A stretch of 35,338 nucleotides of DNA from Anaerolineae bacterium (GCA_022013685.1 JAKLPV010000175.1:1-35338); one strand, 5' to 3'; positions 9,649 through 18,032 are shown, counted from the first letter of the stretch. Translations and numbers: made by a program. The notes: generated by a model from the sequence alone, not told the origin.

Positions 9649-9727
9649 TCCCTTGCTGGCGGTACAATGTGAACGAACCTATTCTTTTTTCTTCAATCTC
9701 TATTTTTACCATTCACTATTTGCTAAA

Positions 9728-12700
9728 ATGACCCTGGCCCCCGACCTGATCTCCGAACTCAAACGCCATTTCCGCGGCGAAGTGCTGACGGATAGCGCCT
9801 CGCGCATTCTCTACAGCACCGACGCCAGCATCTACCAGATGATGCCGCTCGGCGTCGCTGTCCCGCGGACCCAGGATGACCTGATCTGCGCCCTGGAACT
9901 GGCCGCCAAATATCGAATTCCGATCCTGCCGCGCGGCGGGGGTTCCTCGCTGGCCGGTCAGGCGATCGGTTCAGCCTTGGTTCTGGATACATCTCGTTAC
10001 CTGAACAAGATCGTTGAAATCAACCCCGAGGCCGGGACGGCCACTGTAGAACCGGGCGTTGTCCTGGCACGACTGAACGCTGCCGCCGGCCGCCACGGGT
10101 TGCAATATGGGCCCGACCCGGCTTCCGCCGAGCGGGCCACGATGGGCGGCGTGATCGCCAATAACGCCACCGGCGCGCACTCGATCTTGTATGGTATGTC
10201 TGCCGACCACATTCTCTCCGCGGATGTGATTCTTTCGGATGGCAGTCTGGCTACTTTTGGCGAAATTGACCCAAGTGCTGAGCGGAGGACGAAGTCCGAA
10301 GTCGAAGCACGAATCCTTGAATCAATTTTTAGTATCCGCGACAACAATGAGGAAGAAATCCGCGCCCGCTGGCCGAAAACCTGGCGCAACTCGGCTGGCT
10401 ACCGCCTGAACTACCTGCTGCCCTGGTCGCCTGCAACCCCGCCGCAGTGGGGCAACACCTCTTATCCGCCATCAAGTCCTGAGCGGAGCGAGCCGATAGG
10501 CGAGCGCAGTCGAAGGACACCATTCAACCTCGCTCCGCTTCTCGCCGGTTCTGAAGGCACCCTGGCCGTCATCCGCTCGGCCACTGTGCGCCTCGTTCGC
10601 AAGCCAGCCCATACCATTTTGGGCGTACTCTCTTACGAAAGCATCGCTGCCGCCTGTGACGATGTTCCGCGCCTGTTGGCTTTGCAGCCCTCCGCTGTCG
10701 AGCTGGTTCCGCAGATGTTGATCCGTCTCGCTCGTGCCGTTCCGGCCTACGCGGCCCAATTGGCCTGGGTGCGGGGCGACCCGTCTGCGTTGCTGGTGGT
10801 CGAATTTAGCGGCGAAACAGCCGACGGGTTGCGCGAGCGCGTCCAGGCCCTCGGCGCGGACGTGGTGATCGCCGAATCGCGCGAAGATCAGGCCCGCGTC
10901 TGGAACGTCCGCAAGGTTGGCCTGGGCATTCTCGATTCCGGTCCCGGCCCCAAACGCCCGGTGGCCTTCATCGAAGATTGCGCCATCCCGGTTGAAAACC
11001 TGGGCGCATTCGTGCGCGAACTGGACAAAATCCTGGCGGCGCACGGCACGATCGGTGCCTACTACGCCCATGCCTCGGCGGGCACGCTTCATGTGCGGCC
11101 CCTGCTCGATCTGCGCACAGGTCAGGGCGTCAGCTCCCTGCGCAGCATCGCCGAAGCCACTCTGGCCCTGACCCTGCGGCTGGGTGGGGCCATGTCCAGC
11201 GAGCACGGCGACGGCTTGCTGCGTTCCGAGTTTCTCGAAGCTACTTATGGCCCAACGCTGGTCGAAGCCATGCGCGCGCTTAAGCAGGCCGCCGACCCGC
11301 ACAACCTGCTCAACCCCGGCAAGATCCTCGATACTCCACCCATGGACAGCCACTTGCGCTATGGCCAGGATTACCATTCCGAGGGTTGGGCGAGCAGCCT
11401 CGATTTCAGCGCCCAGGGCGGCCTGACCGGGGCCATCGAGCAGTGCAACGGCGCGGGCGTCTGCCGTAAAGATGGGGGCGTGATGTGCCCCTCTTTCCAG
11501 GCGACTGGCGTCGAAATGTTCAGCACCCGCGGCCGCGCCAACCTGATGCGCGCCCTGGTCAGCGCCAGGGCTGAAGCGCCCTCCGAAGCCGATGTCAAAC
11601 AAGCCCTCGATCTGTGCCTGGCCTGCAAAGGCTGCAAATCGGAATGCCCGAGCGGCGTCGACATCGCCAAACTCAAATACGCTTTTCTTGAACGCTACTA
11701 TCGCAATCATCACCGCCCGCTGCGCGACTATCTTTTTGCCCACATCGGCGCCCTCGGCGCGCTGGTCGCCGTCTTGCGTCTCGGCAGGCCGCTCAACGCC
11801 GTCATGGCCACCCGCTTTGTTCGCAAGATCATCGATCCACTTTTTGGGATAAACGAAAAACGGCCCCTGCCCCGATTCGGACTCTCTTCCAAAAGTTCAA
11901 CGTTCAACCCTTCTACAAGCTCAGGGCAGGCCGTTCAACGTTTGAACCTGACGCCTGACACTTCCTCACCTGAAGCCTCCTCGCCTGAAACCGTTTTATA
12001 TCTGCCCGATGCCTTTACCCGCCACTTCGAGCCGGAGATTGAATCTGTCGCCTTGTCCCTGCTGGATGCCGCTGGAATCAACCTGATCGAAATTCCGCTG
12101 CTGGGGGCTGGCCGGACGCTGATCTCGAAAGGCTTCCTGCCCGAAGTGCGGACTCACCATCTGAAATTGCTCGACGCCATCCGCAGCCTCGACCCGCGTG
12201 GGGAGCTGCCCATCCTGGGCATCGAACCGTCCGAGTTGTATACGCTCAAAGACGAACTGCGCGACCTCGTCCCGGCCGAGCGCCGCCCCGAAGCGACTGC
12301 CATCGCCGCCCGCGCCTTTCTGGTGGACGAGTTTCTTATCCGAAACAGCCCTGGCGCTCAAAGTCAGCGTGTAGCCAGTATTATCTCGCCAAGTCCTGAG
12401 CGGAGCGATCCAATAGGCGAGCGCAGTCGAAGGGCGTACCTGACACCTGGCACCTCCACGCCTGACCCCGTCCTCCTCCACGGCCATTGCTACCAGAAAG
12501 CCCAGTCTCCCGCACCAGACGGATTCCCGGTGGGGCAGGCGGCCACTGCGGCTTTCCTGCGCGCGCTCGGCTTTGAGGTCGAAATCGTCCCATCTGGCTG
12601 CTGCGGCATGGCGGGGGCGTTTGGCTACGAAAAAGAGCATTACGAAGTCTCGATGGCGGTCGGCGAGTTGGTTCTGCTGCCCACCGTCCGCGCCGCCAGC

Positions 12701-12829
12701 CCTGAAACACAAATTGCCGCCCCCGGCGCCTCCTGCCGCGCCCAGATCGCTGATGGCGCCAGCCGCGCCGCCGACCATCCGCTGGTGATTGCGGCAAAGA
12801 AGTTGGGTTATAATGGCACCGCTCTGTAA
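9728..12829 (+). CDS. FAD-linked oxidase / Fe-S oxidoreductase fusion (D-2-hydroxyacid dehydrogenase type)
   Basis: A 1033-residue fusion of the GlcD-GlcF type, probably oxidising a D-2-hydroxy acid such as D-lactate or D-2-hydroxyglutarate; the substrate is not certain. In order: a PCMH-type FAD-binding domain (RGGGSSLAGQ, YGPDPASAERATMGG), an FAD-oxidase C-terminal domain (SSEHGDGLLRSEF), a ferredoxin-like domain with cysteine clusters CNGAGVCRKDGGVMC and CLACKGCKSEC, and a cysteine-rich CCG domain (HGHCYQKA, GCCGMAGAFGYEKEH). The ATG at 9728 begins MTLAPDLISELKRHF, the normal family start; a longer in-frame version from TTG at 9584 would run across the gpmA terminator. The frame carries four repeat-derived insertions (annotated separately) in positions that appear to be linkers. 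The oxidase core motifs are intact, so it is probably functional. Confidence 0.9.
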   Translation: MTLAPDLISELKRHFRGEVLTDSASRILYSTDASIYQMMPLGVAVPRTQDDLICALELAAKYRIPILPRGGGSSLAGQAIGSALVLDTSRYLNKIVEINPEAGTATVEPGVVLARLNAAAGRHGLQYGPDPASAERATMGGVIANNATGAHSILYGMSADHILSADVILSDGSLATFGEIDPSAERRTKSEVEARILESIFSIRDNNEEEIRARWPKTWRNSAGYRLNYLLPWSPATPPQWGNTSYPPSSPERSEPIGERSRRTPFNLAPLLAGSEGTLAVIRSATVRLVRKPAHTILGVLSYESIAAACDDVPRLLALQPSAVELVPQMLIRLARAVPAYAAQLAWVRGDPSALLVVEFSGETADGLRERVQALGADVVIAESREDQARVWNVRKVGLGILDSGPGPKRPVAFIEDCAIPVENLGAFVRELDKILAAHGTIGAYYAHASAGTLHVRPLLDLRTGQGVSSLRSIAEATLALTLRLGGAMSSEHGDGLLRSEFLEATYGPTLVEAMRALKQAADPHNLLNPGKILDTPPMDSHLRYGQDYHSEGWASSLDFSAQGGLTGAIEQCNGAGVCRKDGGVMCPSFQATGVEMFSTRGRANLMRALVSARAEAPSEADVKQALDLCLACKGCKSECPSGVDIAKLKYAFLERYYRNHHRPLRDYLFAHIGALGALVAVLRLGRPLNAVMATRFVRKIIDPLFGINEKRPLPRFGLSSKSSTFNPSTSSGQAVQRLNLTPDTSSPEASSPETVLYLPDAFTRHFEPEIESVALSLLDAAGINLIEIPLLGAGRTLISKGFLPEVRTHHLKLLDAIRSLDPRGELPILGIEPSELYTLKDELRDLVPAERRPEATAIAARAFLVDEFLIRNSPGAQSQRVASIISPSPERSDPIGERSRRAYLTPGTSTPDPVLLHGHCYQKAQSPAPDGFPVGQAATAAFLRALGFEVEIVPSGCCGMAGAFGYEKEHYEVSMAVGELVLLPTVRAASPETQIAAPGASCRAQIADGASRAADHPLVIAAKKLGYNGTAL
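10272..10310 (+). repeat. Divergent in-frame copy of the CTGAGCGGAG repeat
   Basis: This stretch within the oxidase gene starts CAAGTGCTGAGCGGAG and ends with GAAGTCGAAGCAC, resembling the two ends of the dispersed repeat with a degraded middle. It encodes PSAERRTKSEVEAR at about residues 182-195 and is in the same reading phase as the two better copies. Confidence 0.5.
10473..10519 (+). repeat. In-frame copy of the dispersed CTGAGCGGAGCG repeat
   Basis: About 47 bases, from CAAGTCCTGAGCGGAGCG to GCGCAGTCGAAGGACA, inside the oxidase gene. It encodes SSPERSEPIGERSRRT at about residues 249-264, between the GYRLNYLL block and the LAGSEGTLAV block of the FAD domain. Nearly identical to the copy at 12390-12434. 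Confidence 0.85.
11892..11985 (+). repeat. In-frame low-complexity insertion with CTACAAGCTCAGGGCAGG core
   Basis: The oxidase gene here contains AAGTTCAACGTTCAACCC, then TCTACAAGCTCAGGGCAGG, then GTTCAACGTTTGAAC. These are two inverted GTTCAACG-like arms around a CGACAAGCTCAGG-like core. It encodes a Ser/Thr/Pro-rich linker at about residues 722-753, between the Fe-S domain and the CCG domains. A second class of repeat tolerated within the frame. Confidence 0.6.
12390..12434 (+). repeat. Second near-identical in-frame copy of the CTGAGCGGAGCG repeat
   Basis: CAAGTCCTGAGCGGAGCG to GCGCAGTCGAAGGG, differing from the 10473 copy at only a few bases. It encodes SPSPERSDPIGERSRR at about residues 887-902, just before the conserved LLHGHCYQKA block. 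It is in the same phase as the other copies. Confidence 0.85.
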
Positions 12830-12853
12830 ACGCTTACATCAAGGAGACTTCCC

Positions 12854-14221
12854 GTGCCCAAGACCTTAAATTTCTTGCTGCTATTCATTTTCTTCCTGGC
12901 AGGTTGCGCCCCGGCAGTATCTGCGCCCGCTGCCTCACCGCTGACCGATGCGCCGCCGACAGCCCTGCCCGCGCCAACGGCCATCCCAACCGCCCGCCCC
13001 GATATGCTGTACGTCGACCCCGGCCTCGACCTCGGCCCCATCAGCCCGCTGGTTTATGGCACAAATCACGGTCCCTGGGCGGCAGTTCCTGCGTCCCGGC
13101 TGGAGGACGCCTACAACCTGCCCGTGACTGTCATCCGCTTCCCCGGTGGTGAGTGGGGTGACCGCAACACCCTGCGCTCCTATCAGATTGACCAGTTCAT
13201 CGATTTCTGTAACCGCATCGGTGCGACAGCGACCATCAACGTGCGCACCATGACCGGCACACCCGAAGAAGCCGTAGAGTTGGTGCGCTATGTCAATATC
13301 GAAAAGGGTTATGGTATTCGTTACTGGGCGATTGGCAACGAACCCCAATTCTATGAAGCTGCCTTGGGTGAACCTTATACGGTCGAGCGTTTCAATCGCG
13401 AGTTCCGCGCTTTTGCCCTGGCGATGAAGGCTGTCGATCCGACGATCCAAATTATCGGTCCGGAATTAACCAACTTTGGCCCGGACCTGGCTTCCAATCC
13501 CAAAGATTCTGAGGGCAAGGATTGGATGGTGGAATTCCTGCGCGCCAACGGTGATGTTGTTGATATTGTTTCCATCCACCGCTACCCATTCCCGGCCAAT
13601 GCCATGTCCCCGGCGCGCACGGTCGATGATTTGCGTGCGGATACGGTTAACTGGACTTCGACCTTGCGCACCCTGCGCGACCTTGTCCAGGCTGAAACCG
13701 GGCGCGATCTGCCAATCGCTGTCACCGAAACCAATTCGGATTGGAGCAAAGCCGTCGGCGGCGAGGCCTCCCCGGATTCGTTCTACAATGCCATCTGGTG
13801 GGCCGACAGCCTGGGGCGCATGATCCGCGAAAATGTTGTCCTGGTCAATTATTGGATGATTTCCTACAACCTGGGCGGCTGGAGCCTGGTCACCCGCGAC
13901 GGCCCAAGCCCGACTTATTATGTTTACGAGGTTTACAAGCATTTCGGCGGGCAACAGGTTTACGGTGCCTCGGGCGTGGCAGATGTATCCATCTATGCCG
14001 CCCGGCGTGCAGATGGCGAATTGACCCTGGTCGTTATAAACCTGGCGGACGAGCAAAAGCGTGTCAGCCTGGAAGTTGTCGGGGGTGCGCCGTCAACCGC
14101 TTCGGTCATCCTGCTTGACCCCCAACACAATGCTGTTGACCTGGGTCAACAACCGTTCCTGAGCGATGGCATGTTGTCTCTCCCACCCCAATCGATGACA
14201 TTGTATGTGTTATCGGAATAG
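12854..14221 (+). CDS. Lipoprotein with clan GH-A glycoside hydrolase-like domain
   Basis: A 455-residue exported lipoprotein. The start is GTG, chosen because AAGGAG lies seven bases upstream. The signal peptide ends in the lipobox LAGC (Cys18), followed by a Pro/Thr/Ala-rich tether to about residue 50. The rest looks like a (beta/alpha)8 glycosidase of clan GH-A: WAIGNEP (158-164) would provide the acid/base Glu163, and AVTETNSDW the nucleophile Glu292. The opening block ISPLVYGTN ... RFPGGEWGDRN recalls GH44, GH39 and GH51 enzymes. A short beta-sandwich follows (VVINLADEQKRVSLEV). Family and substrate are uncertain; a plant or microbial polysaccharide is likely. The gene lies 24 bases after the oxidase. 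Confidence 0.75.
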   Translation: MPKTLNFLLLFIFFLAGCAPAVSAPAASPLTDAPPTALPAPTAIPTARPDMLYVDPGLDLGPISPLVYGTNHGPWAAVPASRLEDAYNLPVTVIRFPGGEWGDRNTLRSYQIDQFIDFCNRIGATATINVRTMTGTPEEAVELVRYVNIEKGYGIRYWAIGNEPQFYEAALGEPYTVERFNREFRAFALAMKAVDPTIQIIGPELTNFGPDLASNPKDSEGKDWMVEFLRANGDVVDIVSIHRYPFPANAMSPARTVDDLRADTVNWTSTLRTLRDLVQAETGRDLPIAVTETNSDWSKAVGGEASPDSFYNAIWWADSLGRMIRENVVLVNYWMISYNLGGWSLVTRDGPSPTYYVYEVYKHFGGQQVYGASGVADVSIYAARRADGELTLVVINLADEQKRVSLEVVGGAPSTASVILLDPQHNAVDLGQQPFLSDGMLSLPPQSMTLYVLSE

Positions 14222-14240
14222 GTTTTCACGGTAGATTCGA

Positions 14241-14642
14241 ATGGAAATTAACCTGACCGGCCTGGCGGCAGCCCTGGCAACCTTCATCGGAGTTTGGTGG
14301 GGGCATGTTGCGGTGCGGAAATTCGAAGCGAACCTTACGCACCTCCGCCCGGCGATGGGGATTTGTGTCTTGCTGGGTCTTGGGCTGTGGACCGGGGCGC
14401 TGCTGTCCGATTCGATGCCTGTTTCGGCCGGCTTGGGTATCCTGGGCATGACCCTGCTCTGGGATGCTTTTGAGTTTTACCGCCAGGAAAAGCGCATCAA
14501 GAGCGGCCACGCCCCGGCCAACCCGAACAACCCGCGCCACGCCCGTATTTTGGCGGAATATCCGTCTGCGACAACAACCGATTGGCTGAACCGGGATCCG
14601 CGTGGGCGGGCATACTCGCCGGAAGAACTGACCAAGGACTAA
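14241..14642 (+). CDS. DUF4491-like small membrane protein
   Basis: A 133-residue protein with about three hydrophobic segments (roughly residues 5-22, 40-58 and 62-80), followed by a charged tail. The block GILGMTLLWDAFEFYRQEKR, with GHAPANPNNPRH after it, resembles the DUF4491 family, whose function is unknown. It starts 19 bases after the lipoprotein stop and may be co-transcribed with it. The downstream neighbour is a shorter paralogue. The tail from residue 95 on is hydrophilic and absent from the paralogue. Confidence 0.6.
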   Translation: MEINLTGLAAALATFIGVWWGHVAVRKFEANLTHLRPAMGICVLLGLGLWTGALLSDSMPVSAGLGILGMTLLWDAFEFYRQEKRIKSGHAPANPNNPRHARILAEYPSATTTDWLNRDPRGRAYSPEELTKD

Positions 14643-14644
14643 TG

Positions 14645-14725
14645 ACGGAAGACGGAAGACAAAGGATAAAGGTTTGTCCTCGGTCCTTCGTTGTTGGTCC
14701 TTTGTCATCGATCCTTCGTCCCCCT
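14645..14725. repeat. Degenerate intergenic repeat with inverted arms
   Basis: Purine-rich direct repeats (GACGGAAGACGGAAGACAAAGGA) are followed by pyrimidine-rich complements (GGTCCTTCG, GGTCCTTTGTC, ATCCTTCGTC). One arm pair is GACAAAGGA at 14658-14666 with TCCTTTGTC at 14698-14706. It separates the two DUF4491-like genes. Confidence 0.5.
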
Positions 14726-14741
14726 CAACAAGGATTACCTT

Positions 14742-15074
14742 ATGAACCTTTTCGGCATCTGGATCGGACTATTGACCTGCTGTATCATCGGCCTGGGATT
14801 TGTGTGGGTCATCCGCGGTGAGCGTTATTTTGGCTATTTGTGGTGGCCGTATGTGATGGGCCTGGGCATCCTGCTGGCGGCCGGTTCGCTTTTTCTCTCG
14901 AATGATTGGGCTTCGGCTTTGCTGGGAGCCTTTGGGGCGTCACTGGTCTGGGGTTCGACTGAACTCAAAGAGCAGGCCGTGCGCGGAGAGTTAGGCTGGT
15001 ACCCGTTTCGCGAGAGGAAGATTCCCCCGCCGGGAGCCGAAACGATCAAAAAGTGGCCTGCGCCGCATTTGTGA
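14742..15074 (+). CDS. DUF4491-like small membrane protein (second copy)
   Basis: A 110-residue membrane protein with an N-terminal hydrophobic pair and a third segment, then ALLGAFGASLVWGSTELKEQ and GWYPFRERK. This matches the layout of DUF4491 and of the upstream paralogue (LLG.FG.SL.W, then a charged helix and a short Pro-containing tail). The ATG at 14742 is preferred because AAGGA lies eight bases upstream; an earlier TTG would add a tail encoded by repeat DNA. Function unknown; three-segment topology in the cytoplasmic membrane is predicted. Confidence 0.6.
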   Translation: MNLFGIWIGLLTCCIIGLGFVWVIRGERYFGYLWWPYVMGLGILLAAGSLFLSNDWASALLGAFGASLVWGSTELKEQAVRGELGWYPFRERKIPPPGAETIKKWPAPHL

Positions 15075-15427
15075 GACAACTTTGCCGCCTTAACGTTAAA
15101 GTTCGTTTTATGAGCCTGACAAAGCAGGAGACATGGCTCATAAGGCGCTAAAAAACCAAAATCTGGACACGGATTTCGCGGAGTGGACGGATTTTCACGA
15201 ACCTTTTTTAGGAAAATCCGCGTAATCCGTGCAATCCGCGTACGAAAAGGTTTTGACTCAAATTGAGCTCTAAACTCAAGACCACGAGGGCGCAAAGAAA
15301 TTCTAAAGAATTTCCGTGAACTCCGCGACTTTGCGGTGAAAAAGATTTATCCCAAATTCGGATTTAAAAAGAGCGCAGAGATTTTGATTTCTCTACGCTC
15401 TCTGCGTTTCTGTGGCAAAATTTTGTA
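15075..15427. other. Repeat-rich intergenic region
   Basis: No gene is seen in this 353-bp gap. It holds a palindromic element (outer arms 15081-15092 and 15141-15152; inner arms TTATGAGCC at 15108-15116 and GGCTCATAA at 15135-15143), then degenerate AATCCGCGTAATCCGTG-type and CGCAAAG/CTTTGCGG-type repeats. It ends with the trmH terminator hairpin. Confidence 0.6.
15364..15401 (-). terminator. Rho-independent terminator of the SpoU methyltransferase gene
   Basis: On the minus strand a 12-bp stem with one G-U pair (15390-15401 with 15370-15381) and an 8-base loop runs into a T-rich tract (complement of 15364-15370). It lies 26 bases past the stop codon of the methyltransferase gene. Confidence 0.7.
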
Positions 15428-16066
15428 TCAAGCGCGCATCAACTCGTACGCCGCCACGGCAAAGGCAACTGCCACATTGAACGAGCGCTTTTGTCCGCGC
15501 ATCGGAATGTAGAGTTTGTGCTGACACCGGGCCAGGATTTCCGGGTCTACGCCGCAGACTTCGCTGCCCAGAACGAGCGCGATTTTTTTGGGGAGCGGAA
15601 AGGTTGCGAGCCGGGGCAGGGGTATGGCATCTTCGGTCAGTTCGAGCGCGAGTAGCGTGTAGCCGCTCTTGAGTAAGGTTTGGGCTGCGACCAGGGCGTT
15701 CGGGTGAACCTGCCAGGGCAGGTTGTTCTCGGCGCCGATGGATGTCTTTTTAACGGCCTCGTTTTCGGGGTTGGGAGTGATCCCGCACAGGTGCAGACCG
15801 CTGAAACCGAATCCGTCGGCAGAGCGGAAGATGGCGCCCACATTCCAGGCAGAGCGGATGTTGTCGAGCAGCACGACAGGCCCGGGGCGCGAAGCCGCGT
15901 CCGCTGGTTTGACGGGTTCGTGCTCGAGCGGGTATTGGGCCATCATGGCGGTCTCATCCAAACAGCGCGGACATCTCGCATTTGAACTTTGGCCTTCGAC
16001 CCATGGGAATCTCAGCCCACAGGACGGGTTTTGGCATTGTCTTATCTGGTAGAATGAAGCGCTCAT
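15428..16066 (-). CDS. TrmH/SpoU-family RNA methyltransferase with N-terminal zinc ribbon
   Basis: Probable S-adenosylmethionine-dependent 2'-O-ribose methyltransferase acting on tRNA or rRNA, 212 residues. The ATG at 16066 begins MSASFYQIRQ; a longer in-frame reading would overlap the divergent GNAT gene for 490 bases. Residues 11-35 form a C-x4-C ... C-x2-C zinc ribbon (Cys11, Cys16, Cys32, Cys35). The SPOUT knot motifs follow: NIRSAWNVGAIFRSAD, LVLGSEVCGVDPEIL, and the AdoMet-binding IPMRGQKRSFNVAVAFAVA. The added ribbon probably contacts RNA; the modified nucleotide is not predictable. Only 33 bases separate it from the divergent GNAT gene. Confidence 0.85.
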   Translation of the reverse strand: MSASFYQIRQCQNPSCGLRFPWVEGQSSNARCPRCLDETAMMAQYPLEHEPVKPADAASRPGPVVLLDNIRSAWNVGAIFRSADGFGFSGLHLCGITPNPENEAVKKTSIGAENNLPWQVHPNALVAAQTLLKSGYTLLALELTEDAIPLPRLATFPLPKKIALVLGSEVCGVDPEILARCQHKLYIPMRGQKRSFNVAVAFAVAAYELMRA

Positions 16067-16099
16067 GTTGGAATTAAAACATACTTTTGGAGATTGACC

Positions 16100-17218
16100 T
16101 TGTTCCTTTTGCCGCTTGAAGAAATTGGGCGCGCGCGCCCTCTGTTTCGTAAGATGGATATGCACCTGGCCTTGCAGGCGATTTTGGCCGGGCAGGTCGA
16201 AGCGCCGATCTATGTTGACGATGTTGAACACCCGCATTTTGCGCTGACCTGGGCCATGTCCAGGGTTTATCTGGCGGGCAAGCCCGGCAATCGGGCTGCT
16301 GCCGAGGCGCTGCGCAAGGTTTTCAACGGGGTTTTGATGCGTGAGGCGCTCAAAGCCGGGCATGAAGCCTATATGCTGTCTTACCCGGACGCTTCGTGGG
16401 AACCGTTCATCGCCCTGACGCTGCAAGAGCGTGAGCCGATCCAGGTTGGGCGGCAGTATTATGCCTTCAAAGAAGCCAAAGCCAACTGGCACGCCATGCT
16501 TCCGGCCGGGATGCAGGTGCGCGCGGTGGACGCTGCTTTGCTGGCTGAAAAATGGCACAACCCTGAATATTTAACCGAGGAAATGGTTTCCGAGCGCCCC
16601 TCGGTCGAGGATTTTCTGGCCAAAAGCTTTGGGGTTTGCCTGACCCGCGACGACGAGATCCTGGGTTGGTGCCTTTCGGAGTACAACACCCACCACCGCT
16701 GCGAAGTCGGGATTGCCACTCGCGGCGATGTGCGCAAGCGCGGCCTGGGGACGATGCTGGCCCTGGCTTTCGTCGAGATGGCCGAGGCCCGCGGTGTGGC
16801 GCGGGTGGGCTGGCATTGCAGCGCCAATAACGCCGCTTCGGGCGCGACAGCGCTCAAGGCAGGGTTTGAGCACGTTGCCGATTATCCCGCTTATCTCGGT
16901 TGGTTCGACCCGGCCCTCAACACGGCCCAGCGCGGTTATTTTGCGTTGGTCAACGATAATTTTGCCGATGCGCTGAACCATTACGAAAAGGCGCTCTCCA
17001 TGTCCGAAGCGCCCGATTGGGCCTATTTTGGAGCGGGCTGCGCCGCGGCCATGCTCGGTCAAACCGAGCGGGCCCTGGCGCACCTGGCCAACGTTGTTGA
17101 GCATGGCGCGGAGGACAGTGATGATTTTCGAGAGTCGAAATTCCTGACCAGCCTGCGCGAAAACCTGGCGTTCAACCTTTTGCTTGAAAAACTGGACAAA
17201 CGCGACAAGGGGAAATAA
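16100..17218 (+). CDS. GNAT-family N-acetyltransferase with C-terminal TPR-like extension
   Basis: A 372-residue protein. The N-terminal part (HLALQAILAG ... IYVDDVEHPHFALTWA) matches the arrangement of the GNAT_acetyltr_2 group. The acetyl-CoA-binding region is around residues 200-260 (EVGIATRGDVRKRGLGTML), with the Arg/Gly-rich pyrophosphate loop. The last 100 residues look like helical TPR repeats (RGYFALVNDNFADALNHYEKAL, YFGAGCAAAMLGQTERALAHL). I chose TTG at 16100 because GGAG ends seven bases before it; another in-frame TTG at 16094 is too close to that site. It is followed after four bases by the HAD gene and is probably co-transcribed. Substrate unknown. Confidence 0.8.
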   Translation: MFLLPLEEIGRARPLFRKMDMHLALQAILAGQVEAPIYVDDVEHPHFALTWAMSRVYLAGKPGNRAAAEALRKVFNGVLMREALKAGHEAYMLSYPDASWEPFIALTLQEREPIQVGRQYYAFKEAKANWHAMLPAGMQVRAVDAALLAEKWHNPEYLTEEMVSERPSVEDFLAKSFGVCLTRDDEILGWCLSEYNTHHRCEVGIATRGDVRKRGLGTMLALAFVEMAEARGVARVGWHCSANNAASGATALKAGFEHVADYPAYLGWFDPALNTAQRGYFALVNDNFADALNHYEKALSMSEAPDWAYFGAGCAAAMLGQTERALAHLANVVEHGAEDSDDFRESKFLTSLRENLAFNLLLEKLDKRDKGK

Positions 17219-17222
17219 CTTT

Positions 17223-18032
17223 ATGATCCGCCTTCTGGCCATCGACCTGGATGGCACCTTATTCAACTCCAAGCAGCAAATCAGCCCGGCAGACCGCCGG
17301 GCGATTGTATTGGCGCAACAGTCGGGCATCACGCCTTTGGTGGCGACTGGTCGCGGGCGGCGTGGGGTCGAGATGGGTCTCGACCGCCTGGGCATGGACC
17401 TGCCGCATATCTGTTCGGCGGGCGCGCTCATCCGTCAGACGCGCAGCGGGCCGGCGCTTTCTTCGCGCACTTTTCAGCGCATGGATGAGTTCCGCTATGT
17501 GCTGGATTTTGTCCGCGAGCACGACCTGGGGCTGGTGGCAGATGCGCCGGGGACTCACCTGTGGTTTGGGCCGGATGCCTTGTTCGAGAATCTCGACCCG
17601 CTGACGGCTGAATCGGCGCTGCAGGCGCGCACCTTCGACCCGGAGCGTGATTTCGACCAACCCCTGCACAAGGCTACGCTGGTGGCGCATCCGCAACTGC
17701 TGGCGATCGCTGAACCGTTGATTTCGCGCCACTGTCCATCATTGCACCACACTGTGGCCGGAGAGCGTTATATCGACGTGACCGCCCACGGGGTCGATAA
17801 AGGCTCCGGGCTGGCAATTTATGCCGAAAAAATGGGATACGCCCTCGATGAGATCGCCGCGATTGGCGACCAGATGATCGACATACCGATGCTCAAGCTG
17901 GCCGGGCTCTCGGCGGCGATGGGCAATGCCCGCGCCGAAGTCAGAGCTGCGGCAGACCTGCTTGCCCCTTCGAATGACGAGGATGGAGTCGCCTGGTTTA
18001 TTGAGCAGATTTTGCAGGGCAGGATGAGTTGA
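17223..18032 (+). CDS. Cof-type HAD-IIB hydrolase (sugar-phosphate phosphatase-like)
   Basis: A 269-residue haloacid-dehalogenase-superfamily phosphatase. Motif I is AIDLDGTLFNS, with nucleophile Asp8 and Asp10. The cap domain is in the middle, and motif IV is GDQMIDIPML (Asp216 and Asp220), near the C-terminus. VDKGSGLAIYAEKMGY just before motif IV is typical of Cof/YidA proteins. The ATG at 17223 is chosen because it begins MIRLLAIDLDG at the family's usual start; upstream in-frame codons lie within the preceding gene. It probably dephosphorylates a small phosphorylated metabolite in the cytoplasm. Forms a two-gene operon with the GNAT gene. Confidence 0.88.
   Translation: MIRLLAIDLDGTLFNSKQQISPADRRAIVLAQQSGITPLVATGRGRRGVEMGLDRLGMDLPHICSAGALIRQTRSGPALSSRTFQRMDEFRYVLDFVREHDLGLVADAPGTHLWFGPDALFENLDPLTAESALQARTFDPERDFDQPLHKATLVAHPQLLAIAEPLISRHCPSLHHTVAGERYIDVTAHGVDKGSGLAIYAEKMGYALDEIAAIGDQMIDIPMLKLAGLSAAMGNARAEVRAAADLLAPSNDEDGVAWFIEQILQGRMS

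Noticed and set aside
8726-9712. Open frame on the minus strand opposite gpmA (328 codons)
   Set aside because: Antisense of a clearly conserved enzyme and crosses the intergenic palindrome and the terminator.
9584-9727. Longer N-terminus for the oxidase from TTG
   Set aside because: It would translate across the gpmA terminator, and the family begins at the ATG at 9728.
10472-11743. Long open frame on the minus strand (423 codons) opposite the FAD/Fe-S oxidase
   Set aside because: Antisense of conserved FAD and Fe-S domain coding; no domain, no ribosome-binding site.
16067-16558. Longer N-terminus for the SpoU methyltransferase
   Set aside because: It would overlap the divergent GNAT gene by about 490 bases and adds no recognisable domain; MSASFYQIRQ is followed at once by the zinc ribbon.
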